From the NCBI GenBank assembly GCA_003116975.1, contig BGKB01000023.1, positions 1-64,000 of the forward strand: a stretch of 64,000 bases of DNA, given 5' to 3'. Positions 1 to 9,790 of the stretch are shown in pieces. The notes beneath the pieces are model-generated. The model was not told where the DNA came from and did not search any database. It worked only from the letters and a program-made list of their open reading frames with translations. A program made the translations under genes and the position numbers. This stretch comes from Aurantiochytrium sp. KH105 (lineage: Eukaryota > Sar > Bigyra > Thraustochytrida > Thraustochytriidae). Each line of letters starts with the position of its first letter. The stretch's first letter is position 1.

Positions 1-1
1 T

Positions 2-301
2 AACAGCGTGGCGATACAGGGCGACCTCATCGTATCACAGTCAGACAATGAGACTCGATACTGGAACGCTCGAACGGGCGAGGTACTCGACGCGGATGAA
101 GCGGAGGTATCGACTACACCTGGAACAAACACGTTGGTGAACGTTGAGAGTGAAACGCATGTAAAGCTCAGCGGAGGCATAGGTTTCACGACAGATCATC
201 GCATCACACGAACAGCTCGCCAGGGAAATGTTCACGTTATTGGCGACGTTAGCGGGATCGTACACACCTTGCATGTCCAAGGAATTGAATCTGGGACCTA
301 A
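2..301 (+). CDS. 3' end of a WD40-repeat-type protein (partial)
   Basis: The reading frame is open from the window edge and ends at TAA 299-301, so only the last ~99 codons are present. The first part (GDLIVSQSDNETRYWNARTG) has the spacing of a WD40 blade: a Gly/Asp turn, a hydrophobic strand, then W-N-A-x-T-G. A second, weaker blade-like stretch ends in a hydrophobic strand near the C-terminus. WD40 propellers are protein-interaction platforms; the role here cannot be told because the N-terminus lies outside the window. The GTG at position 8 is internal and not a true start. It could also be the tail of a decayed gene, given the broken genes that follow. Confidence 0.5.
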   Translation, partial: NSVAIQGDLIVSQSDNETRYWNARTGEVLDADEAEVSTTPGTNTLVNVESETHVKLSGGIGFTTDHRITRTARQGNVHVIGDVSGIVHTLHVQGIESGT

Positions 302-2020
302 TCGCCGTACCGTGTGCCATGCCTGCGCGGGTGGGCGACCGACTTTAACTGCTTGTGATCACTTACTGCGACACAGTAGCAATACCTATCTCACTTATTA
401 AATTTTGCTTTTTATTTGTTGTTGCACGCGCCTCAATCAAAATAGGACATTATAGAAAGCTGAGATAGTTCGAAGGTGGTTGGATCCACAGAGCTTTGTC
501 TGTCCTCTGGAGACGGGCGACGGGAGATGCGGCGGCGGCGTTACAAATTTCCGAGGGCATGACTACAATTGCGAGGAGAGCGCACCTCAAGCACTCTTTT
601 GCTGACGAGAAACTCTTCCAATTGGTACTGTCTCGAGAATTATCTTAGAGAGTCTGCCGACACTTTCCTAACCATGACAACAGTAGCAACTCAATCCTCC
701 GTCTACCGACTTTTCGAGTGGTCATCGTCAAGTGTGCTTCGTCATCCGATCGGCGTTCCTTCCTTCTCTTCAAGAATCAGGTCGCAAAGAAGTTTTGTCT
801 GGCATGAAAGAGCCGCGCAAGAATTTCCGAGGTATCAAGACTCTAAATACAAATTTGGATACAACGCGCGGAGGCTGAATGGGAACGACTGCGACTTGCT
901 CTGAGCGCCTCGAATTTTCGACTGAACTTGACCCATCTAGCCACGGCCAGCTCCAAGTTCCGACCCTGCCGCGGCTCTGTCTCTCATTCCACTGCATCAA
1001 CTGCTACAAAAAGTGCCCTTGCCTGATTGTACTCGTAAGCCTGATATGGCTCAATGACACTTCGGCGCTGGCCTGAATAGTTTCCCAGAGTCGAAAGTGA
1101 GGCCGGCGCTCGTCTATTGCAAGAGGCTACTCCGCCTTGGCGCTACTGATTTATCTTAATGTATGCCAAAAAAGGCAGAGCAACATTGCAGGCGACAACA
1201 GGCTTGACGATGTGGCATTGGCCCAGCACGCACGCCTCAAAGGGCACAGTATGCATGACCCAGCGCATGGCGGCGGTCCTCCTTGCAATTCTCTCTCGCT
1301 GATCTGGAATATTGTGTCTCTCGCTGCGTGTTTGACACCATGATTGCAAAGCGAGCGGTTATGGCCGCATCGACTCGTTGACCTGAACCCTGCTTGGCCG
1401 CCAGCATCGGCTACAAGATCGACTTTTACAAAGTATAAAGTTGCAGACAGCATGACTGCGGGCTTGACGCGACGCGCAGCGTAGGCGCTTTTCACAGCGT
1501 CCGAGACGCTGCGGTGGTCTTTCTTGCTTGCTTGCTGCTGTTCAATCCAATCCTCAAGTCGCCGGGCAGCGCGAGGCAGTCTTCTCGGAATGCGCGTCTC
1601 CATCAATACAGCCGCGTCTTGGCCTCCCCGCGCCTCTTCTCTCGTTGCTCGCGCCATCAGCGCCCGCACGCATCTTCGCTGGCTCGATTTTCAAGCTGCT
1701 CCCAGCGGCGAGACCGCGCCAAGGTGATGAGCGCGCCCCTACCCGAGTATGGGCACCGCAAGCTTGCGACACCGTCCACCAAGCACGCGCATCAGGGCTG
1801 CTTACCCGCCTGCGCGGCAGCGTCTCCGCGGCGTCTCTGCTGACATGGAGATTGAGACCATTGGAATTTGAGCTCGCTCAGGTGCGTTGAAATCCCGCGC
1901 TCTTGAAAGCGCAGCAGCTGCAGACGCTCTTGAGAGCGAACGGCGCGCTCTCGACATGAGAATAGATGAGAAAAAGGTGATCCCGGAGGTGCCTTGATCA
2001 AGGCGGGTCGTTTGTGGGGT
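302..2020. other. No gene recognised
   Basis: Several short open frames occur on both strands, the longest being 172 codons on the minus strand at 1151-1669. None shows a domain, a consistent start context or continuity with a neighbour. The stretch looks like ordinary non-coding or decayed DNA. Confidence 0.5.
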
Positions 2021-2039
2021 TTAGGTTAGGTTAGGTTAG
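2021..2039. repeat. Interstitial telomere-like (TTAGG)4 tract
   Basis: Four uninterrupted TTAGG-type units run 5'->3' on the plus strand directly after TGGGGT. The decayed membrane gene on the minus strand stops exactly here: its last codons are a translation of the repeat. The tract therefore marks a breakpoint in that gene. Four perfect copies of a telomere-like pentamer are unlikely by chance at a gene break, but the telomere repeat of this organism is unknown to me. Confidence 0.6.
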
Positions 2040-4722
2040 ATGAGATGATGAACGCCACATCCACGTCGCTCTCTGCAAATGTTTCGAGGACCTGAACTAT
2101 ATCCTCAAATAAGCTATGCAACTCGTTTATTGCGACCGAAATGATCGCTTCAATACCCTTGCCTATAAGGCCACACAAGGTATTTTCTTCGTTGTAAGTG
2201 AGCATCTTCAAGGAGGTGTCTGTGTGCGGGAAAGGCGTGCACTACATCGAGCAAGGCTCCTTCCGCCGCATAGCTGATTACCGAGAACGTGCAGCTCGTG
2301 CAAAACACATACGCCGTGAAAGCAAGGACCGGTGCGGAGATTGCAAACGCTTGAATCCACGCCGCCGTCTGCTTCGTGTCGTCGTCTGAGGCCTCTCCTG
2401 GATGAGCATGCTCGCCCTGGCGGCAGTGCTCGTGGTAGTGGTAGTGGCAGTGGACGACGGCCTTCTTAATAGTAACGCAAAGGGTTTTCGAAGAAGGCTG
2501 CGTAACACGGCTGCCTTTCGCCGAAAGAGTGACAGGTCGTCCACGATGCTCACGAGGATGGGAAAAAAAAAGGTGCTCAACGCACTCCCGCAGTAAGCGT
2601 ATCGCAAGAGGTAAAAGCCGGCGTGCATCTGGCCCTTTACAACCATATGCTTCGACGGCACGTGCCCGACGACTTCGTGCACCGCGAGAGGGAACACGAA
2701 CGTCAGCCCCACCATAATCACGTTCACGGCGAAGAGAGGAAGGAAGAACCCAAACGTGCGACACGTTCCTCACATTCTTCCTCCTCCACAGACCCAGTAA
2801 AACGCAAAAGGCAGAGTTGAGCGCGAGTGGGACATAGATCATGACGAGGTCCATGGTAAAATTGTAACGCGCCTTGTCCAGGGTACACGCAAGCCGCAGC
2901 ACCATCTGCAGCAACGGACGAATGCGTTTGATTTTGAGAGCAAGGCTTGTCAAGAACTTTGCACGTCGGTACCCGTATTTGAGCACCCCGTGACCAACGC
3001 GATTCACGAGCTGCCCAAACCAGGCTGCCGTGCTGATCGCGTCCTCGAGGCCCGGGGTTAGCCACACGGTTCCGCTCGCGAGGATGCTTGATTCGGCGGC
3101 AACGGCAACGCCCAAGAAGATGTCACACTCCATCTCGTGACACTTTTTCATTGTGTCGTCGTACATGACATCTTACGTGATTTGGTCGAAGTGAGTGACC
3201 TCGTCGTGCACGTATGAAATGTTACTCGTCGCGGCAAAGTCCACCTTGTCCTGTCTCTTGGTGGCAACGTGGGCCCGCGCGGCGTGCATAGTCTTGCAGT
3301 CGCACGCCTCTGCAGCCCTGCAATTGCAGTCCATCATTTTCTTCACCACGTCAAGTGCACTGTGGCCCAGCTCGCTAATGAGGTCCTCCACATTCTCGGC
3401 GTGAATGCCGATCTCTTTGGGAATCGTTCCTGCCTCGACCGTGAATGTGAACCATGGCGAGCTCGCAGAAAAGCACGCGATCACACCACTCACGACGCCG
3501 GCGGCAATGGCGACGCGCCAGAGGATAATGATGGGAGCTCTCGTCCCACCGGCAGCGCGAAACGCAATCTTGGCGAGGGCCGTGCCTGTCTCGTGAGAGA
3601 GAGAGACCGCTGGAGCGCCTCCCCGAAGGCAGACGCGGCAAGGAGAGAAACCAGAACCACGAGAGGAAGGGTTCCGCCACCGGCGGAGGCGTGGCTGAGG
3701 TTCGCGTTTTGGAGCGCAAAGTCCATCCGTGTCGCAACTGCGGACCTGTACGTCCCCAAAAACACGTTGTTAAATACGAATGTCCCAGCGAAGCGGTTCC
3801 TGTCCGCGCGAGGGTCCCCGGCGTCCATGGTTGGTGAGCTAACAAAAGCCAGTGCCACGCCGATGAGAGACAGAGACCAGTCGATGCAGGCGTCCAAGAT
3901 AAACTCGGTGTGGCGATCTCGAAGCGTCGAAGCGTCGACCCTGTCTGACACGGCTTCCGCCAAACTGTGCGGGTACATGGTGACAAAGTGGGGGGTGATG
4001 ATCCCAAACTGAAAGACGAAGATAAGTGCACCAGCGCATCGAGCCAGGGCCTTGTCTGAAAAGCGCATCAGGGCCGGCCGGAGTGTGTTCATATTGAGAG
4101 CGGCTGCCCCAAGACCCATGGCGAAAAAGGCCATGCGCACAATGAGCAGCGCGTGCCTTACGGAAGCAGTTGCTTCTTCTGCTGAAACGTGAAAGTGTTG
4201 TTCAACAAAGTCGCCCCTGACCATTTCCTCCGAGAGCCTGTTGCTGTTGATGCCGCAGGCAATGAGCAGGAAAACGGCCATGTGCGTATCCGGAACATAT
4301 TTCTCCAGCAGGGCGGTGAAGACGCCCCTTGCCTGTTTGGCTTCTTTGACGGATCCATCCTCTTCGTCGACCTCTTCCTGAGGGAGCGGCACCTGTACCA
4401 AGCTAGCACACACGATAGCAGCACACAGAACATGGACCGCGCGTTCAACGCCCATGACGCCGTGGATCCGAGAGATGCCCGCTATATTGACACGGACGTC
4501 TGTCCCATCGTCAAAGTAAAAAAGGTTATTGCTCGTGACGGCCAGCGAGTAGCACGCCATTAATAAAAGGAATGAAAGTCCCACCACAGTGAACAAGCGT
4601 GCCAATGGTTCAAAGGCGTTCGCCCAAAGACAGAGGATGGAGAACATGGGGCAGGCCAAACCAGTATGACGCCACCCGTCTTCGATTATTCGAATTCTCG
4701 ATCTCTTCTCACTCCCTCTCAT
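2026..4722 (-). pseudogene. Decayed large multi-pass membrane protein gene
   Basis: Protein-like, strongly hydrophobic segments continue on the minus strand through shifting frames. They run from an ATG at 4722 to about 3600, then change frame near a (GA)n run at 3592-3606 to a frame covering 3600-3176. An in-frame TAA at 3173-3175 follows, and the same frame continues to about 2760. Further frame changes occur near 2760, 2475 and 2215 before the frame ends in the TTAGG tract. At least six membrane-like helices can be seen, for example near 4600, 4430, 4100, 3650, 3530 and 2700, with soluble loops containing Cys and acidic stretches. I do not recognise the family. Some frame changes could be introns, but the internal TAA and the truncation argue for a relic. 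The divergent gene at 4,839 shares its upstream region. Confidence 0.6.
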
Positions 4723-4838
4723 CTAAATGCCCGCTGTCTATACATCTTAGACGCATAAAGTTAGTCAGATTGCGCGCGCGCTTTGTACCGCCAGCATCAT
4801 CATCGTCATCATGTTGATGCTACTGCTGCTGTTGCGCA

Positions 4839-6118
4839 GATTACAAAGGCGAGTGCCATCTAAGCCCTGCCACCAACAAGTGCACCCCCGATGACTTGGG
4901 CACGCGTTCAGTGTACACTCGTTTCTTCTCAGGCGCCGTGGGGTCAAGTGATACGTGGGTGCAGAAGCTGACATCTGCGCACGGCGGAGGGGATGACTCG
5001 CGGCGCAAGTTAAACGAGCATGTAGGCATTGGTATCTACGATCTCGCCGTGTCTGCTTCGATCGGCGTGGGGTTCCCCATCATAGCCGTCCGCAAAGCTG
5101 CGCGGGAATTCACGACCCTTGACTGGTACAAACACGAAACAAGTCCTCTTTTCCGAAGTCTCACGCAAAGCTTTTACAGCAAACGGTTCGATCCGTGGCA
5201 CGAGCAGTGCGTTGACGACACGCGCCGCATGATCGACGACAACGTGACGATCCTTGCCTCCGAAAAGATTACCCTCGACGACAGGTTCTTCTACATCACC
5301 GCTCGCGTCAGCGGGGAGGTGCGCTACATAAACTGTCCCGACGCAGGAAGCGGCGACTGCAGCTTTGGCTCGACGCCCACAACGATGTGGTCCCGCAGTG
5401 CCTATCTACCAGATAGGTTTCAAGTCGAGAACAAGCTCTTCGGCTTTGCCTCCACGAATGGGGGTTACAAAGGCGGTGACCTTGCAATGAAGGACCACTG
5501 CTCGGACGCAGTTGAAGACGCTACCGATATCAGCGTGCACCTCACGACAGACAACGCCGACTGCGCCGTGTCAAATTGGCGCTTCACGAGAGGTCGTGCG
5601 CAGGACGTTTTCTATGTGCATACGCAGGTTTGCTTAGCGGCGAGGAGGATGACCGCGAACGCAAGCTCCGCTGCGTCACCAGAAGGAAGACTGACGCTGC
5701 TTACATTAGCGCGTGCAATTAGAGGTTCCGCGCTAGTGTTTTCTTAGGGTACCAGAATCATTGCTTTCGGGATAACAACGACTTCAGCCACACGTTGGAA
5801 ATCGCACCCGCCAGGGACCACAATCTTTGATCGTACCCCTTCCGGATCACCAACATGGTCGCTGATCCGGAGCTTCAGTACTTCACGAATGACGACCAGC
5901 ATTGGTTCAAAATCGTAAACCGGGGCGTGAGTGTCAACCCGTCTTCTCCCCTTGCCACGCAAGACGATGCGACGTATCGCCAATACGAGAGCTTCACGAC
6001 TGCCAGAAACGACATGATGCCTTTGTCCAGGCTCAACCTTGGGAAGGCCACAAAATTCTGCTTTGTCGCTTTCCCTTGCGTTCAAGTTGGTCGTAGGCTT
6101 ATGCTGCCGCTAACGTGA
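4839..6118 (+). pseudogene. Broken gene for a Cys-containing extracellular-type protein
   Basis: A protein-like frame enters after a possible splice acceptor (pyrimidine-rich tract ending GCGCAG near 4838) and runs to TAG 5745-5747. It contains paired cysteines and many aromatic and charged residues, as in secreted domains. Protein-like sequence then resumes in a different frame from about 5750, hits TGA at 5828-5830, and continues in that same frame to 6118. The TGA sits between HNL and SYPF, and an Arg CGA to TGA change would explain it. An intron of roughly 120 bp ending at TAG 5747 may account for the frame change, but no single donor fits all phases. No family is recognised. It diverges from the decayed membrane gene. 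Confidence 0.5.
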
Positions 6119-6800
6119 CTGCTTTTTCCTCCGCGACCTCGTGCTGCTCCTTTTGCGTTGCGGAGACCATAGCCAAGAGCAAGAAAGCATACCCTGCGGG
6201 GCTAAAGCACCCGCGATCTGAAGTGCGTTTTTTCCGATGGAATTGTTTTTTTGATTATATTCGTAGCCGAGGGAGCCGGTCTTGACGAAGGATGACTTGT
6301 AGAAGAAGAAGACTTGGGAGTAGGCCAATGAATAAGAGCTTCCTCGGCGCGGTGTAGCGGCTTCGCCAAAGTCATGAAGCGGTACGTTCTTGTAGAAATC
6401 TTGAAGGAGGCGGCCTGCAGTTGCTTTGAGTGCGATTGCCTTGTCCTTGTTGCCGCGAGCAGCCTCGTGAAGATATATTGCGGCAGCAAGCCGCGCTTGG
6501 AGGTAATCCTGAACATTGGGCGCCTGGTTCTCATTCGCATTCATGTAGGTCGAAGCGATGTTCGGGGCAGCAGGTGGCGCCCTTGCTGGCGGCTGGCAAA
6601 GCTGATTCTGCACTTGCAAATATCGTAGCACAACTTGCCGAATTCAACCGCGCAGTTCGAGTCTGAAAGTCCGATTGAGTCAAGCGCAGAACTATCATTA
6701 CGGGTCAACGGTCCCGTTGCTGTCGTCACGTGTAGTACACCGCAACCGTCACATCCCGAACAGAGTGTGATTTCAAGAGCGTCGGTAATGAACTATTAGT
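6110..6800 (-). pseudogene. Gene fragment converging on the preceding relic
   Basis: A 173-codon minus-strand frame (6631-6110) has a soluble, helix-rich composition with the conserved-looking stretch NVQDYLQARLAAAIYLHEAA. Upstream, a second frame (about 6800-6610) holds a Cys-rich segment (CSGCDGCGV) and looks like the preceding part of the same protein. A frame change between them falls on a TTGCAAGTGCAGAATC word, which is also the recurring motif of the transposon arms further right. Either an intron or an insertion/deletion separates the pieces. The product is unknown. Confidence 0.4.
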
Positions 6801-7439
6801 GTTGCACGTGGCCAGCACCGTATCAGCAGCAGATGATGGCTTCAGCAGCAGCAGCAGCAGCAGATGGCTCCATCACTCATCTGTAGCTGAGGGAACGCCT
6901 GCGCCGCTTTGGTTCATCAGTTCTTTTTCTGTCATCACCTCTGAGTTCGGAGTGCGAGGAGCCATTCTGTGCTCCACTCATTCAAGCCTGCGGCGACTGA
7001 AGATTGATAGGTTCTCGCCGGAAATCCCACCCTGGAGAGCTCGGCATTGCTCATTGTTATGGCTCGTGTGCCTGCCCCCGATATGTGCGCGAAGTCGCAT
7101 CAATCAAGCGCGCCTGAGAGCATGAAGACTTGGTCGAATCACACCAGTAAGCGCAGCCTTTGCTCAATGATTGTCTTTTACCGCAATGTTTGCAAGAACG
7201 AGAGCAAGCTCAATAGTGTCTATGCTTGAACCTGCATTTCCTACAACATCAACTCTTGCATTGATCACGCTTGAACTCCTTGGGGGACTTCGCACCAGCA
7301 AGGTATTTTGACGTGAAGTCCGGGTTTCGCCCGCTGTTGCACAAGGGCCTTATCGCCTAGCTACAAAGGGCGCGTCATCGCCACAATCGGAAGGTCCATC
7401 CCGCACCTTTGTTTCTCTCCATCCATTTGCTGAGAGTGC
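6801..7439. other. No gene; short CAG-rich tracts
   Basis: No convincing coding sequence. CAG/GCA triplet runs occur at about 6820-6865. Confidence 0.5.
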
Positions 7440-8630
7440 TGGAGAGCACTTGCATTCAAGCTGTTGTAGTTACTGTGGTATGTCGTCCCACACGCTTCGC
7501 TTGAAGTCATAATGCTGTTGTTGCTGTTGTTCTATTTCGATGTTTATTCTGTTGTTGCTGCTGTGGTATACTAGTCGGGCTCGCTTGTCCGCTATCCAGG
7601 CAGGTCTTTATGCTGTTTCTGTTGCTGTAGTACAAACGCCTAATCCGTCCTTATAGAGTCAAAAGGTACTGTGGTGTGAACGCTCCACAGCTTCCTCGGA
7701 TGGCTGTTCATACTGTGGTTGGCATACTCCGGACTGTTGTTACTGCTGAGGTATGCACGCTCCCGCTCTGTTTCCATCAGGCAGCAGTGTATATACTAAG
7801 TCGACTCTGCATTTGTGAGGGACTATTCTGTATTTGCATCCACCGTACTCCCGTTTCGACCAAAGGTGTGGCGATTGACAAGGGGAGTTCTTCGTTTGCA
7901 ATGCTAGTCCTGCACTTGCAAGCTTGCTATTGTTTCTGTTGCGGCAGGACGACCCACATGCTTTGCTCGAAGCCCTTATTCTGTTCTTGCAAAGCAGAGA
8001 AGTCCTCATGCTGTTGTTGTTACTGTTATACGAACGTTGCAAGCAATCAGCCACAGCTGCTACTGCACTTTGACGCCACTGTGGTCAGGCCTATTCTCTA
8101 TAGGCTCTTGGGTTGCTATTTTTGCTGTGGTTGGCTTGACCCACACTAAAACATATTTGCTGAGGTATGCGCGACCCCACACAATTTTTATAAATAGTAT
8201 ACCAAGGTGATTTTGCATTTGTAAGTCACAATTCTGCATTTGCAGCAAGTCGAGGTGCAAATGCAAGTCGATCTGCCATGGCTGCACGTGCTCCCATGTC
8301 TGCCATTGTAGTGGCGAATAACAGAGAGAATTCTTCATTTGCAAGGCGAACTCTGCACTTGCATGTAGCCTATCGCAGAAGGACTTACTGATAAGGCACC
8401 CTAGTCATTCTGACTGTTTCAGACGGCCAGGGCTTGCAACAAGAAAGANACCCCGTGCCGCGAAATTGCACTGAAGTTGCACTGCGGCAGCGGAGCACTC
8501 GCAACCCCTCTGTTGCTACTGCTGTGGTATGCGCAGAACCTGCGCTCAACCCACATGCTTTGTTGCTGTCGCTCTCCTTACTACAGCTTTTCCCATGCTG
8601 GCGTTCGTGCACGCGCCACAGCCTGCTTTC
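7440..8630. repeat. Diverged low-complexity repeat field (TGCTGTTG and GCACTTGCA words)
   Basis: The stretch is built of imperfect words such as TGCTGTTGTT, GCTGTGGTATG and CTGCACTTGCA. Words like GAGGTATGCG link it to the regular satellite that follows. The open frames here translate the repeats and are not genes. An ambiguous base (N) lies at 8449, so assembly was uncertain. Confidence 0.6.
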
Positions 8631-9175
8631 GGTGCCCTTCCTGTTGCTGATGCTGTGGCGTGAACGCTCCACACGCTTCTTTCTCATTAACTTGCTGTGG
8701 TATTAGCGTTCCCCACTGCCTATCTTTGGCTTTCGCACTGCGGTATGTATGCTCCTCAGATTTGCTTTCGCTGAGGTATGCACGCCCCGCACTCTTCTTA
8801 AAAACTAGTGCCCTCCTTGTTGCTGATGCTGTGGTGTGAACGCTCCACACGCTTCTTTCTCATTAACTTTGCTGTGGTATAAGCGCTCCCCACTGCCTGT
8901 CTTTGGCTTTCGCACTGCGGTATGTATGCTCCTCAGATTTGCTATCGCTGAGGTATGCGCGCCCCGCACTTTTCTCAAAACTGGTGCCCTCCCTGTTGCT
9001 GATGCTGTGGCGCGAACGCTCCACACGCTCCTCTCTCCACAAGTCCATTAACTTTGCTGTGGTATTACGTAACGCTCCCACTGCCTGTCTTTGGCTTTCG
9101 CACTGCGGTATGTATGCTCCTCAGATTTGCTATTGCTGAGGTATGCGCGCCCCGCACTGTTCTCAAAACTGGTTC
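8631..9175. repeat. Three tandem copies of a ~178-bp satellite unit
   Basis: Units begin near 8631, 8811 and 8987. Each runs through GATGCTGTGG, AACGCTCCACACGCT, TTTGGCTTTCGCACTGCGG, TATGCTCCTCAGATTTGC and GAGGTATGC to GCCCCGCACT and AAAACTGGT. Copies differ by scattered substitutions; the third has a short insertion (CTCCACAAGTC). Fragments of the unit occur in the diverged field to the left. It is non-coding. Confidence 0.85.
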
Positions 9176-9260
9176 ACAAGTCAAAATATGCATTTGCGAG
9201 TAAAAATTCTGCACTTGCATCAAGTCGAGCTCCACATACTACCATGGTTACTCTTTATCT

Positions 9261-9763
9261 ACCATTGACTTGTAAAGAATTCTTCATTTTTTTACATGGC
9301 TAATTCTACACTTGCAAGCATTACAGATTCACTTGTCGACTAGGCGCCCTCTTCATTTAGCCCCTGGCAGCGCAGCTAGCAGGCCAAACAGCAAGTCCAA
9401 GGAGTGATTCTGCACTTGCGATGGGCGGTTCTGCACTTGCAAATGTGTCGAGCAGCACTTGCAATCTGCAGCTGGGTGTTGTGCCAATGCCCCGCTCAAT
9501 ATGGACAGTAAGGCCGGCTGGTCACTGTTGCAAGAAGTGGATAATAGTAGAGCAAATGACTGGCTGCCACTTGCAAGCCGAATTGCTCGACTTGCTGGAT
9601 AGCTATTGTAGACACTTGGAAGAGGAAAACAGCCCTATTTGACAAGCGATTGAACCGAGAGTTCGTGGAGACGCGACCGTGCGAAAGACGCCGCAATTGT
9701 ATAAAATCTGTACAAGTTTGCCCCCCGAGTAATAAATCAGTGCTAAAAACGCACTTCAGACAA
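9261..9763 (+). mobile_element. Left transposon arm (3' end of a DDE-transposase element)
   Basis: This stretch matches 21,712-22,226 in reverse complement with scattered differences. It starts at TTGACTTGTAAAGAATTCTT, inside the end of the transposase frame (LTCKEFFI in both copies), and runs through several GCACTTGCA words to the shared end ...GCACTTCAGA at 9763. It holds the last transposase codons plus the 3' non-coding end of the element. The left edge is cut by unrelated repeat DNA, so this copy is a fragment. Identity ends sharply at 9763, where the tandem gene unit begins. Confidence 0.8.
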
Positions 9764-9790
9764 GCACCAGATTTTCAAGAACCGAGTCCA

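Noticed and set aside
1151..1669. 172-codon minus-strand open frame
   Set aside because: No domain, no good start and Arg/Ala-biased composition; sits in a stretch with several competing frames.
7676..8149. 157-codon plus-strand Cys-rich open frame
   Set aside because: Translation of TGCTGTTG-type repeats.
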